Source: Ditylenchus dipsaci (Eukaryota; Nematoda; Chromadorea; Rhabditida; Anguinidae). Taken from it: a DNA stretch of 64,000 bases. The stretch is from the NCBI GenBank assembly GCA_004194705.1, contig SADC01000054.1:230614-294613 (forward strand), given 5' to 3'. Below the pieces are notes generated by a model that was given only the letters and a program-made list of their open reading frames with translations, was not told where the DNA came from and ran no database searches. Shown piece by piece: positions 47,306 to 58,764 of this stretch. The stretch's first letter is position 1, and every line of letters starts with the position of its first letter. The translations under genes and the position numbers were made by a program.

Positions 47306-48651
47306 TAGGGTTGTCGGTTCGGGTACCCGTTTTCGGGTAATTGGAACCGAAACCCGGTTTTTCCGGGTTTCGGGTATCGGTTCGGTCCGGTACCCGAAAA
47401 TTTCGGGTTTCGGGTATCGGTTCGGTCCGGATACCCGAAATTTCGGGTTTCGGGTATCGGTTCGGGTATCCGAAAGTCGGAGACACGATTTCAAACAGTG
47501 GGATCAAAGATTTACAACAATTTGTTTGCTTGTGTCAACCTGGCCCGTATTAATAATCGATTTACCCTTACATCAAGTGTGAGTGTGATTTTCTGGTGTG
47601 AGTGTGAGGTGTGACTGTGATTTTTGAAAACACTGATCTCACTTCACAATCGGCGAGAAAAAATTGCAGTGTACCTATTTTGTAGTTTTTTTTAATGAAA
47701 AGTCAAATCTTGAAATACTTGAAGAAATCGTGTTCTGTTATAATTTAACAACAAGATATACTAGCTTCAAGCAAAGGTGTAATTTTTTAAAAAACTTACT
47801 TTTTGGCTCGTAAAGGGCCTGACCTCTCCTACTCGGTGGTCCCCGCCAATTCAAAAATTTCCCTTGATCATTGGACTTCTGTACGGATTTTCCGCCACGT
47901 TTCTAACAAAACTAGCCTGAAATCAAATTTTAGGCTTAGTTTTGTTAGAAACCTAGCGGAAAAATCCGTACAGAAGTCCAATAATCAAGGAAAATTTTTG
48001 AATTGGCGGGGGACCACCGAGTAGGAAGAGGTCAGGCCCTTTAAGTATGAAGTACGAGCAAAGTACGAGTGAAAACACAAAGGACGAGAAAAAATGAGGA
48101 CGAAGACGAGTACGAGTCAATTTTAGCCTCGTACTGCGAGGACGAAGACGAGTTCGAGCGAAAAGAAAGAGAAGTACTACGAGTACGAGCGATTTGAAAA
48201 ATTGGTACAAGGACGAGTACGAAGTACGGTCCCGAAAATTTTTGATACAAAGTACAAGGACGAGAAATTCGAAAATTCCTAGCACTGGAAACCATAATCT
48301 CAGGGCTACATTATGGTGTTAAAACTTTTTGAAAAAGGTGAACATTTTCAATCTAATTACGCAAAAGAAACATTTGCGCCAAAAAAAGTATTGTCCTTCC
48401 AGATATCGTTTGTAAGAATGTTGAAAAGTGAGGTAACCGACTTCATAGTTGACCGCGTGTATGCAGGAAGCCTTTTTCTGTAAATTCGATTTTTCGGATA
48501 TCGTTCGGGTACCGAAAATTTCGGTTCCGGTTCGGTTCGGGTACCCGAAAGTTTCGGGTTTCGGTATCGGTCGGTTCGGGTACCCGAAAATTCGGTTTCC
48601 GGTTCGGTTCCTCGTTCGGGTACCCGGAAATTCCGGTACCCGACAACCCTA
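47306..48651. mobile_element. hAT-like element with GGTACCCG word arms
   Basis: Perfect 8-bp target duplication GTTAGTAG (47298-47305 and 48652-48659). TIR TAGGGTTGTCGG. Both arms are iterations of TTTCGGGTATCGGTTCGG and GGTACCCGAAA words. The centre hosts a TTAAAG-type foldback (47813-48043) and a GTACGAG-word tract (48047-48290), probably later insertions. No transposase. Confidence 0.88.
47813..48043. repeat. TTAAAG-type foldback inside the hAT element
   Basis: TAAAGGGCCTGACCTCTCCTAC pairs with GTAGGAAGAGGTCAGGCCCTTTAA; the centre has TCTAACAAAACTAGCCTGAA and its complement. Confidence 0.75.
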
Positions 48652-48654
48652 GTT

Positions 48655-48870
48655 AGTAGAAATACCCCCCCCCCCAAACCTGACCTTATAAAAATCGCTG
48701 TAACTACCCTTTCAAGTAACAACTTTAGGATTAGCCCGCAGGCTTGGAAGTAGGCCAGCGTACGGAAGTTGTGACTAATAAATAGTTTACGCACTTTTTT
48801 GGGGTCTGAGACATATATTTGGTGAAGTTTACTTAAGTTTTAGAAGGAAAAAAATTTGGGGAGGTGGGGG
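48655..48870 (+). repeat. Repeat family A, copy
   Basis: ATACCCCCCCCCCC, AATCGCTGTAACTACCCTTT, GCGTACGGAAGTTGTGACTA and GGGGTCTGAGACATATATTT blocks as at 732-935. Confidence 0.75.
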
Positions 48871-49408
48871 TTATGTTTATTCGCTATTAGGGTAACTGAT
48901 GATAATAAAACATTTTTCGCCTTGTTTTTGCTGTTGTTTTTCCTGGCTTCTGTTTTAGTTTATACTAGGTTTGTTATACTAAGCGAAAAGTGCCAATTTG
49001 ACAGCAATAATACCAAATAGACAGTTTTTAAATAACTTTTGATCTTGACATATAATTTTGTTATGTAAATGTTATCTACTCGAAAATACTTGATTTGTCC
49101 ATAATTGTCCATAATGCAAAAACATCAAAGTTTTTATCAAAAAACAGCAAACGGCTGATATTGAATGATAAAAGAATACTAAATGTGTCATCCTGGCTGC
49201 TAATGTAATAGCAAAGCATTGAAGAGAGAGCAAGGGCACCATTCTTTATTATCCATCTCTTATTATTTAAAAAAAGAAGAGTTTATTGATTCCACCACTC
49301 CCAGACGGTCACAAAAAGACCATTGGACTCATCAAACTAATTATTGGAGTCCAGCTGAATATTTTTTTTTCAAGAAAAGGCTGTATACTCGCTAAAACAT
49401 CAGCATTC

Positions 49409-52400
49409 ATGCTTTTGCAAGCATTTATTTTTAACGTTTTATTTATCTCAACTCAAACATTTTGGTTGGTTACTGGGTACCATGCAGGAATTAGAGCTGA
49501 CAAACGATCGGAGCTGATATTCGGTATGCAAAACAGCATTTGAGTAGTTTTCCCAACAAGTAGGTGGAGCAAGTAATTATAAAATGGCAATAACTAATTT
49601 GCAGGGCAGCTCTGTAAACTTTTCTATGAAGATTCTTCCAACTCAATTGTTCCATCCCTATATGTGAGGGGAAGCTTTCCCAGATCTACTGCACTGGCTA
49701 CATTATTGCTGCTTCGTGGTATTTGGCTTTCAAGACACCTGCCCAGGATCTAAGCTCAGATTTGAGCCTGAGACAGTTCTGTTGAACTTCAATTCGTCAG
49801 TTTAGCTTCTTTTTTAATAATATTTATAAATCTACTTGCAGTTTGGCAAGGCCGTTGCAGCGAGAAGGCTTCAAGCGATTCTGTGAAGAAAATTTTGAAC
49901 AAGTCCCATTTCTTAAGCCAGCTGTGCTAAAAGATTGGAAAGAGCAACCAAAACTGTTTGAGAAAATCACTGATGTTAAAATGAAGTTTGCTACTTATAA
50001 AATAGAAAAAGCAGTGCGTAGACTTTTATCTGTTTCGGAAAAATTTTTAAATTTCCGGTTTTCTTAATTTAAGTGGTTTTTGCAGTTTGAGGCACCCATT
50101 TGAGCTCATCCCAAGATACGCTAGAATAGCCGAAGCCAAAGTAAAAATATTGAAAACAATCGGAAATCCAAAGATTGAAGAGCAAATAAAATTAAAAAAG
50201 GCACGAATTTGTAAAAGCTAAACGCTGCTACGCTATGAAATATGAAATTTTTTTGCGAAGTTTTGATCTCAGAATGTGACTGGATCTTTTTACTTCTGGT
50301 TAAAAAAATAATTAGGCTACGAAGAGAATCTCTTGTGATTTATTTACACGAGTAATGTGGGCAGGCTTGTTGCAAAATAACTTAAAGATCTATTTAAAGA
50401 GAAAATAGTCTTACTGCCTTTTTGCAAAATACATGGTTCTTTTCTGTTGCTAACTTTTTGAAAAAATTTTAATGCTCGTAATTCTGCGGCTTATTTAAAA
50501 CTTATGAAAAGCTACAATTTCAAGTTAGTAACGGTTTTCTAAATCACCCCAGAAGTTAGAGTTTTCATTTCATTTTTCACTCTACAAGATTTGTGTTTCT
50601 AGGAAAATGGCAGTGTCTCTTAACCAAATTTGGCCTCAACTGAGCCGAGAATTCGTGTCTGATGTGCATGACAGCCAAGACCGCTATCCGGTGCTTTCAG
50701 TGCCAAATCGTTTCGTCATTCCTGGAGGGCTTTTTCAAGTGTACTTTTATTGGGACACTTATTGGATACTTAAGGGTTGGGTGCTTGCCATCTCTCTGTA
50801 CCAAAAACTTTACATTTTTCAGGCTTTAGGTCTACTCTTTTGTGACATGTTTGATACTGCTCGAGGAATTTTAGAAAACTTTGCCCATATTCTTAAGCAT
50901 AAGTCATACATTCCCAACTCTGGAAACATTGGGTCCGTTATCTTTTTATCTTTACTGAAGACCATTAAATTTCAGTCTTTCAAGGAGAAGCCAACCACCT
51001 TTGTTTACTCAAATGATATGGGATTTCTATCAAGATTTTGATGGAGATAAAAAAGCTTTTTTAAAAGAGTTTTTGCCGTCAGCTGAAAAGGAGCTCGAAT
51101 GGTGGCTCAGCAACCGCACAGTTCTTGTAAGTAGACCGGGAGGGGTGAAGTTGACTCTCTACCAATACAAGGTAGTTTTGGGCATAAAGAAAAACTTAAA
51201 CATTGCACTGCAAAATAACTACAATGCAATTTGTCAATTGAATTACAGGCAGAAACTAACTGTCCCAGACCAGAAAACTTTCTAGAAGATTACCAATTAG
51301 GCATGCAAAGTGGCATGGACACCGAATTTATTGGTCGTCAATTGCGTCGGCATGTGAGTCCGGGCTGGACTTTAGCACACGATGGTTCTCCATCAATGGA
51401 ACTCATGCTGGTTAGTGAGTAACGACTTGTTCCCATACCTCGAGTTCGGATCTTAGTGACAATTTTCTTCTTTTCTGAAATTTTATTTTTGATTTGTTTT
51501 ATACTTAAATTTTTCGTACCATATTTGGCAGGCATCTTTTAGCAAATGATACTTCATACGAAACTAGAATCTTGGAGTTACCTCGTGGTGTTATCACTTT
51601 AACAAAAAAATTATCAAAATGCATGCCTCTTTGACTAAAAGAAGATTTTTTGTAATATCCAAACTGAAACTCGAAGTACGTGAACAAGCCATAAAAGTTC
51701 CTTTGGTGATATTTTTATGCAAGTGTTTATAGCCTCTCGCGAAGGCATTGAAACAACCAAGTAGTGCCTGTGGATCTGAATGTGTTCATGGTGCTCAACT
51801 ACCGCACTTTAGCGTGGTTTTTCAGAGAAGAGTTAGGAGACGAAAGGTCATCTTTTTTGTATTTTTAGGTCAAATTCAAGGCTTTATAAAAATATTTCGA
51901 GAAATGTTCAAAAAATATGAATTTTTTGCCGCATATTTTAGCAAATACGAAAAATATCTTTACTGGCCGACCACCTGCAAGCAGACATCAATGAACTCTT
52001 GCTTGATTCTGAAACCCAAGTATGGTTTGACTATGATCTCCACTCTCGACAATTAAGAAAGGGTTTTTACCCAGTAATGTGTTCCCTCTGCTGCTCAACC
52101 AAACAGCCAATGGTCATTGCACCCAGATATTGTCTATCTGCAAGGTCTAGGAGTGTTTTAATTCAAAGGTAAATTTTCTGACAGCTTTAAGTGAGAATTT
52201 TGCAATATATATTTTCTAGGCGGCATTCCCTCAAGTTTGGATGAGCATTCCAAAGAGCAGTGGACTTTCCCAATGGATGGGCCCCATCTATCCACCTGTT
52301 TGTGCAAAGCATTATGAACTGTCAGGGAGGCAAAGCCAAAGGTTTGGCCAAGCAATCAGCGGATGCGTTCCTGACCACGGTCTACAACGGATTGAGAATC

Positions 52401-53549
52401 CAATCAAAGGCTATGTATGATTCGATTTTTTGACCCTAGTAGCGAATACATCCCCCCATCACCCCCCCCCCCCCCCCCCCAACGATTTTCACTTTTTTCA
52501 CTTTAGTAAAAAGTACACAAATTTATGTCTCAGACCCCGAAAATGTGCGCAAACTCTTCATTAGTCACAACTTCCGTACGCTGGCCTGCCCCAAGCCTAA
52601 GGCTAAGCCTAAACTTTTTGTTGCAAGGGTAGTTGCAGCAATTTTAAAAGGTCCGATGCTTGGGGGTGGGGTATTCGCTACTCGCGCCGATTTTTTCTTG
52701 TGCAATTTTATTAAAATATTTAGCCAGCCCAAGTGTGGGAAAAGTATGACATTCGATTTGACGATGGCAGATCAGGCTTCGGCGGAGAATACCCAGTCCA
52801 GGCTGCTTCGGTTGGACCAATGGAGCTGTGCTCGAATTTATCAGAATGTTTTACACACACAACGGTAAGAGCTCAGAGAAATGTATTTTTAACGGTTAGG
52901 ACTAGAGTTGTCGAGTCGAGGCCTCAATTTCGAGTTTTGGACTCGAAAACTCGAAAATTTTTGTGTTCGGTTCGAGCCGAGGCTCGAAAATTCTCGAGTC
53001 CATTCGAGTCTTCGAGTCGAGGCCTCGAAAATATCGAGGCCAAAACAGCCTAGTTATGACACACTCGCCTTTTTATATTTTTAAGAATCTTAATTTTTTG
53101 TTTTTTCTAAAAGAATGTAAAAGTACGTGGCCGTTTTAAATTTTTAGACAAAAATTTCTAAACTGACCTAATATATGGCCTTGTAGACAAACATCACCGA
53201 AATGTGCTTGGAAGTATGGGACCAACTAACTTAATTGTGCGTAATGAGCAGTATCAGATAAGTGGGAAGCCATTTAGCAGCACGATTGTGTTGATTGGTT
53301 TAGCACTATGTGTGCTGTTCGCTTTGATGTAAGTTTGGTATCAAATTAATTTTGGGAATTAGTGCAACGTAATTTAGGATGTACATGGTTCAGTTTGTGT
53401 GGAAGAGTCGTGAAAGAGCGGTAAGTGCAGCTCATTTCTGGGATTGTCAACGGTTCGAGGTGAATGATACAAGATTACAAAGAGACAGTGAACATAAATT
53501 ACTACTTAACACTTCTTGTGATGACGACTCTTCGGGTAATAGTGATTAG
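49409..53549 (+). CDS. tre: Trehalase (GH37) with C-terminal membrane segment
   Basis: Hydrolyses trehalose to glucose. Recognised exons: 50603-50775, 50823-50932, 50976-51126, 51249-51411, 51733-51846, 51942 to about 52145, 52220-52414, 52724-52864, 53187-53328 and 53378-53549. Motifs in order: LNQIWPQLSREF, signature 1 region (PGGLFQVYFYWDTYW), FDTARGILENF, FTQMIWDFYQDF, EKELEWWLSNRTV, WDFSTRWF, VPVDLNVFMVLNYR, signature 2 QWDFPNGWAP, GGEYPVQAGFGWTNG, and a membrane helix (VLIGLALCVLFALM) with a basic cytosolic end. The 5' part is less sure: 49409-49523 (possible signal peptide), 49605-49792 (contains QIYCTG) and 49842 to about 49995 (KDWKEQPKLFEKITD). At least eight single-base breaks occur, often GGG read as GG (50610, 51372, 52264, 52802). 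A conserved-looking basic frame at 50090-50222 with its own stop does not fit the model. Confidence 0.8.
51430..51665. repeat. Foldback related to 11555-11990
   Basis: Shares TTGTTTTATACTTAAATTTTTCGTACCATAT and GAAACTAGAATCTT words with the element in the DUF1647 gene. It lies in a trehalase intron. Confidence 0.55.
52434..52690 (-). repeat. Repeat family A, copy in a trehalase intron
   Basis: CTAGTAGCGAATACATCCCCCC with a C-run of about 20, then GTACGCTGGCCTG with AAGCCTAAGGCTAAGCC motifs, ending GGTATTCGCTACTCGCGCC. Confidence 0.75.
52903..53052. mobile_element. hAT-like MITE with TCGAGGCCTCGA words
   Basis: Flanks GTTAGGAC (52895-52902) and GTTATGAC (53053-53060) match at 7 of 8 bases. 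Ends TAGAGTTGTC and AACAGCCTA are partly complementary. The interior iterates GAGTCGAGGCCTCGAAAA. It lies in a trehalase intron. Confidence 0.65.
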
Positions 53550-55034
53550 TTACGCAATATGTGTGTGGTGTATTTGTATGTATGTCAGCTGCAAGTGAAA
53601 TTTCATTTTTAATATATTTACTACTTTGTTAATTAAACGGGTTAAATAAAAGAAAAAAAAGTTCGTCATGTTTAACCATCTCTGCACACGTGTATTGCAA
53701 ATAGACATAAATTTGGATGATTTTTCAACCTTCATGAGCTGATTTTTTTTCAATTTTGCAGCACTGCATTTTGGTATTCAGGTATGGCTTTTACAAATCT
53801 TTCAAAGATATTTGATTTTTTACAAAAGTACAAATAAACAAGTCGCTTTGGACGAAAAAATCAGTTTTATTCTTTCATATGAAGTTGCTTAAATTGTAAA
53901 GTATCTTTAGCACACTGCCTCCGAAAAAACAAAAATTATACTTGTTTGAAAGCTCAGGGTGTGATACCAAAAGGTGCTTTTGATTTTTCAAAATTGCTTC
54001 ACTTTGGTTGAAAAAATTGGTAAATTTTGACAAGTTTACAAGTATTTTGATGAAGATTTTATTTTTCGTTAATTAAAGCCCTAATATTTGAAAGCCATGT
54101 GGTAAAGAAGACTAAGAATGGGGGGGGGGGTTGCATTGATACCCTGTTGTCTTTTTAGAACTTTCAGGCTTAGGCAGGTGTTGGCCAGCGTATATTAGGA
54201 CAGGTTAAACATATCCTAGACTCATGTTTAATTTCATCCTAACACACGCTGGCCTACCCTTGTCTACGTTTCAACCTCAAAAGTTTAGCCCTACAATACA
54301 AAACAACAGGAGGGACCAGTGAGATAGGGGTAAAAATTTCCTCATTAGGTCCTGCCGGTGAGAATCACGTGCTTCTGAAGGGGAAGAGACTCAAGTTGGT
54401 CTTGCTGCATAAGCCTAGGAAGAGAGTAAAGTCACAGTAAAACGGGAGAGCTTTGAGAATTGCGTCATTGACTTGTTGTTGGTGTTAGATTATTGAACAC
54501 TCCATTCTCCGTAGTACTCCATTCTCCAGCTTAGATTATAATGCTTTTTAGTTCTCAAGGTGAGAACAGAACATATTATATCAATTAAATAGCTGGGATT
54601 GTAGAATACCATTAGAAAAAATGAATTTTAAGACCTTAAAGAAAAATTTATATTTATTACTTAAACTTAAAAAATATAATGAAAATTCAGGTCTTAAGTT
54701 TTATCATCATTTCCCGAATTTTTTTAAAATTATTACAAGAACTTTTTTTTGTCTGTGAGAATGTCACATAAGTTTAAAAAAAATTAATGTTAAGTTTGTT
54801 TTCTCTCTTTAGGTTGAGAAAAGTAAAAAGGTGGTAAATTTATTTGCCAGGATATTTTTCACTTAAATATTGACCTTTTTGCGACGTATTGTATAGATGA
54901 TTTATTTTTAATTTAGTTTTCATACAAAAAAATTATATGTATATATGTTTCATAAAAAAGTGTTAATTTTTTGCTTCCAATAAAAAAAACTATAGTATTC
55001 ATAGAAAATAAACCCTCTTTTCAAAAATAGATAC
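53550..55034. other. Intergenic
   Basis: AT-rich, with a G-run and a family-A fragment (54121-54345: TTAGGCAGGTGTTGGCCAGCG...ACACGCTGGCCTACCC). No gene seen. Confidence 0.55.
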
Positions 55035-55238
55035 TAGGGTCGAATTCGGTCGGCTAACCGAACCGGTCGGTTAACCGAAAACCGGGTTTTGGTCAATAAA
55101 CCGAAACTGAAAAACCGACCGAAAAAATGCGGGTTAACCGAAAATCGGGTTTAGCGAAATAGCGGTTTATTTAAGTCAAAAATTAACCGAAAACCGGGTT
55201 GAAAAAAACCGGTTTTTAAACAGACCGAATCCAACCTA
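55035..55238. mobile_element. hAT-like MITE with GGTTAACCGAAA words
   Basis: Perfect 8-bp target duplication ATAGATAC (55027-55034 and 55239-55246). Ends TAGGGTCGAATTCGGT and ACCGAATCCAACCTA. The interior iterates GGTTAACCGAAAACCGGG. Confidence 0.9.
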
Positions 55239-55567
55239 ATAGATACATAAAAATTTCAAACTCTATACATAAAAAACCGCTTGATATCAAGTTGTAGCTA
55301 AAACTTGCAAAAGAAATTCTAAAAATATGTGCTTTTTCGAACTTTATTGGAATTTGTAAAATAACTTTTTTTTGTGAGAGTTTTTTCAATTGGCAAGGAG
55401 AGTTTTCGTCTTATTAGATAGCTAGTATACAAGTCTTAATCAAATCTATTGAGATTTCGGGCCTATAAGACAAAATTTGGGATAAAAAGTTTAGTTAAGT
55501 ATTGAAAAATCATAGAGGGAACCAAGTCATTTTTAATTCAAAACTTCAAATGTCGACTAGGGCATAG

Positions 55568-55990
55568 TTACCACTGGGTGCACACTCTATTTTTATTCAC
55601 TTTTATTCACAAGTTTGGAAAAGATCGAAAAGATCCCCAGCCTCTTAGCTACCTAACAAAATTGTTAAAGCAGGGAAAAATTTAAAAATTCGAGTCAAAA
55701 ATAAGGTGTACACCCAGTGGTATTCGAACCTGTGACCTGGTGGAAGCGTATATTAAACCCTCTTCAACCCTGGGATGGTAACTTTGAAAGCTACCATGCC
55801 TGGCAACCGGTGAGGCGCAATTCTCCGCTCTTGGCTCAGAGATTCTCCTCTCCGAGCCAAGAGCAAGAGCAGGAGCAAAAATTTATTTATTTATTTTTTC
55901 TTGCTCTCGCCAAGAGCGAGAGCAGGATCTATCATTTTCAAGCAAGGACCCAAGAGCAGGATCAATAAATTTTTGTCTGGGAGCGCTTAA
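55568..55990. repeat. Foldback with tRNA-like box and AAGAGCAGGAGC words
   Basis: TACCACTGGGTGCACACTC pairs with GTGTACACCCAGTGGTA. The right arm continues into a B-box-like TTCGAACCTGTGACC (minus strand). It is followed by GAGCCAAGAGCAAGAGCAGG words (55855-55960). Confidence 0.6.
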
Positions 55991-56091
55991 AAAAAAATCT
56001 CCGACCGAAAAAATAATTTTGTGATGTCATTTTCTTAATATATTATTAGACTATTCCAGGCAATCAGCCAGAAATTTTAGGAAACTTTGTC

Positions 56092-57417
56092 TTAAAGGGG
56101 CATGCTCGTGTGCGATGCAACACAATTTTCAAAAAAGAAAAGGCGCGAACCAGGCGTGCCAGAGATTTGAATTTCAAAATCAAATTTAAAATCATTTTCA
56201 GTTTCTGCTTTCATTTGTCGTGACTTGCCGGTGATTTTCGCTCCCATTTTTACGCTTGCTTGCCTTGAATAAAGTATACTTTTGTCTAGACGTCTTTGCT
56301 GTGTGAGCTGCTACAAAAATGCCACAAAGTCCCGATTGTCGATTGAATCTGAAAATTAGTGATATAAAGCCCAGCGGAATAAACACTTTCGCTAGGCAGC
56401 CTCTTCAGAGAAGTTGACGCGCTTCGACAGATATGTTACAAGGGCCTAGCCATACTGCCATGGAATGAAGCACGAAGGCACATAGAAAGTGACACTCGAC
56501 CGCATACAGGCTGACAAAGTCGACAGTCGCTAGGTAAACGCCTGCCTGCCGAATTCGGCGTTACATTTATAAAGGACTTTGACAGGATGTATGCAGTCGC
56601 AGCGCAAATTGTGTAAAAACATCTAAAAATACCTGATCAGAGAATGCTGAACAGCGCATGCTCAAGTTCTTCTCTCGATCTTGTTGTTTGTGTTAGATAA
56701 GTTTTATTAATTTTCTGCGCCGTCATTTTATTTTCCCTTGTTCCGTCTTTCAGGTGTCTATCTGGAGGTTTCAAGAAGCAAGGATACATGTGGGCAGGCT
56801 CTTATAAGGTAGTTCACTTGCTTTTTTATGCCGTCAGCAGTAGTTTTATTTCTGAATTTAGGTTCTCCGATCAGGTATTTTTAGATGTTTTTACACAATT
56901 TGCGCTGCGACTGCATACATCCTGTCAAAGTCCTTTATAAATGTAACGCCGAATTCGGCAGGCAGGCGTTTACCTAGCGACTGTCGACTTTGTCAGCCTG
57001 TATGCGGTCGAGGTGTCACTTTCTATGTGCCTTCGTGCTTCATTCCATGGCAGTATGGCTAGGCCCTTGTAACATATCTGTCGAAGCGCGTCAACTTCTC
57101 TGAAGAGGCTGCCTAGCGAAAGCGTTTATTCCGCTGGGCTTTATATCACTAATTTTCAGATTCAATCGACAATCGGGACTTTGTGGCATTTTTGTAGCAG
57201 CTCACACAGCAAGGACGTCTAGACAAATATACTTTATTCAAGGCAAGCAAGCGTAAAAAATGGGAGCGAAAATCACCGGCAAGTCACGACAAATGAAAGC
57301 AGAAAACTGAAAATGATTTTAAAATTTGATTTTGAAATTCAAATCTCTGGCACGCCTGGTTCGCGCCTTTTCTTTTTTGAAAATTGTGTTGCATCGCACA
57401 CGAGCATGCCCCTTTAA
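56092..57417. repeat. Large TTAAAG-type foldback, 1.3 kb
   Basis: Arms 56092-56645 and 56864-57417 are near-perfect reverse complements, from TTAAAGGGGCATGCTCGTGT to ACACGAGCATGCCCCTTTAA. The 218-bp loop (56646-56863) is unique and contains TTTCAGGTGTCTATCTGGAG. No TSD beyond TTAA at the ends was visible. Confidence 0.88.
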
Positions 57418-58764
57418 GGGCTATCCATTTGCGCAGTTTTTCTATAAATACCTATACACAACTTGATGGGTTTCAGAGTTAATTTTTTTTGATTTTTTGA
57501 AAATTTGCATTTATAACACACATCAATTTTCCAGAATCTAAATAAATACTAATTGCACAAAGTGACAAGCGTTGAGGGCCTGCTTGGTGAGCTTGAAAAT
57601 GTAACTGAGAACCCATCAACACAAAAATACTTAGCTATTAATTTATAGGAACAAAGTGCCTCGTTACCACGAGTGTGCAAATTTTTTGAAAGGGCATCGT
57701 TCGTGTAAGCGAGCCCCACTCCATCTCGCTCAATATCACATTTTAAAGCTAAGTGTTAGGGCCTCTTATATCCAGAAGATGGATTTCAAAAAAATGTATA
57801 AGTGGAATAACAACATCAGTGAAGTTGATTTGAGCACAAAGTGCCCGACGTTACCAGCCTATGGTTAAATTTAAAAACTCCTTGGTCCTCCTTGTGGTTT
57901 ACCCCATACTTTACTAGCCTTCTAATCCCAAATTTTAAGCATATGGACCTTAAATTTCAAGAGATTTGATTTAAAGTCGCATACCCGAATCCAATGATAC
58001 CAATCTCTGGCCGAGTGAAAAAACAAGCTCACGAGGTTACCTTGTTAGTGTTTCTTAAATTTAATTTAGAAGTGATAGATCCCATAACTATGCAGTCTCA
58101 AAAATCTGTTATTTGTCACAACGCAGAACTACTAGCTAATAGTTTCTACCAAATAGTATGTTTTTGTGAAAGGATCTGCTAATCTTTGTGCAATTTATTT
58201 ACTTTTGTTTAATTTATTTTCCAAGGTAAATTTGTATGATTTTTTAATTTAATACAGTCAAGTCTCGATAAAGTGGCACCCCTCGGGACCGGCGCTAGAT
58301 ATCACTGTATCGAGGGCGTCACTATATTGAGACTTGACTGTAGTCATTTTCTTTCATCCAAAACCGAACTAGCTGACATCAAGGTGTCACTATAACGGGG
58401 GTGTCACTATGTCGGAGTTTCACTATATCGAAACTTGACTGTAGTTGCAAAAGCCATTTTCTTATGAATAATGAAACTTGTTTCTTAAAAAATTGATAAA
58501 AATTTTATGGTACACTATTCAATCTCTCTTCAATGTTATAAAATGCCTTATTGATAGAAGAAATATTAAATTGGCAGAACATATTCCTATTAGGGTGTTT
58601 AATCGAAAAGCATAAGTTATGACCAGATTCGGGTGTTGACAAAATAAAAAACTGGGTGTTTGGCACTAAATACCTAAATTATCGAAATCTGCGAACCATA
58701 AACAAGAGAGGTTCTCGTAGAATGCCTGAAAATCGGATACAAAAAATTAGTCTGGAAGGGTCCC
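57418..58764. other. Intergenic with MITE
   Basis: Contains pogo-type MITE(s) at 58255-58442 (TACAGTCAAGTCTCGATAAA...TTGACTGTAG, with a second inverted end at 58442). The frames at 57656-57868 and 57994-58182 show no family likeness. Confidence 0.55.

Larger units (their letters stand above)
46391..49408. other. Intergenic, nested repeats
   Basis: Outside the hAT element and family A copy, this holds a G-run (46865-46880), a foldback ending at 47063 (ATGGTCCTTTAAG) and AT-rich sequence. The small frames at 47145-47507 and 48357-48794 come from repeated GGGTACCCGAAA words. Confidence 0.55.

Noticed and set aside
47145..48794. Frames with RTDTRNPEFSG-like repeats on both strands
   Set aside because: Translation of the GGTACCCGAAA words of the hAT element.
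49286..49408. Start of trehalase further upstream at an earlier ATG
   Set aside because: The extra residues are not signal-like; the ATG at 49409 opens directly into a hydrophobic stretch.
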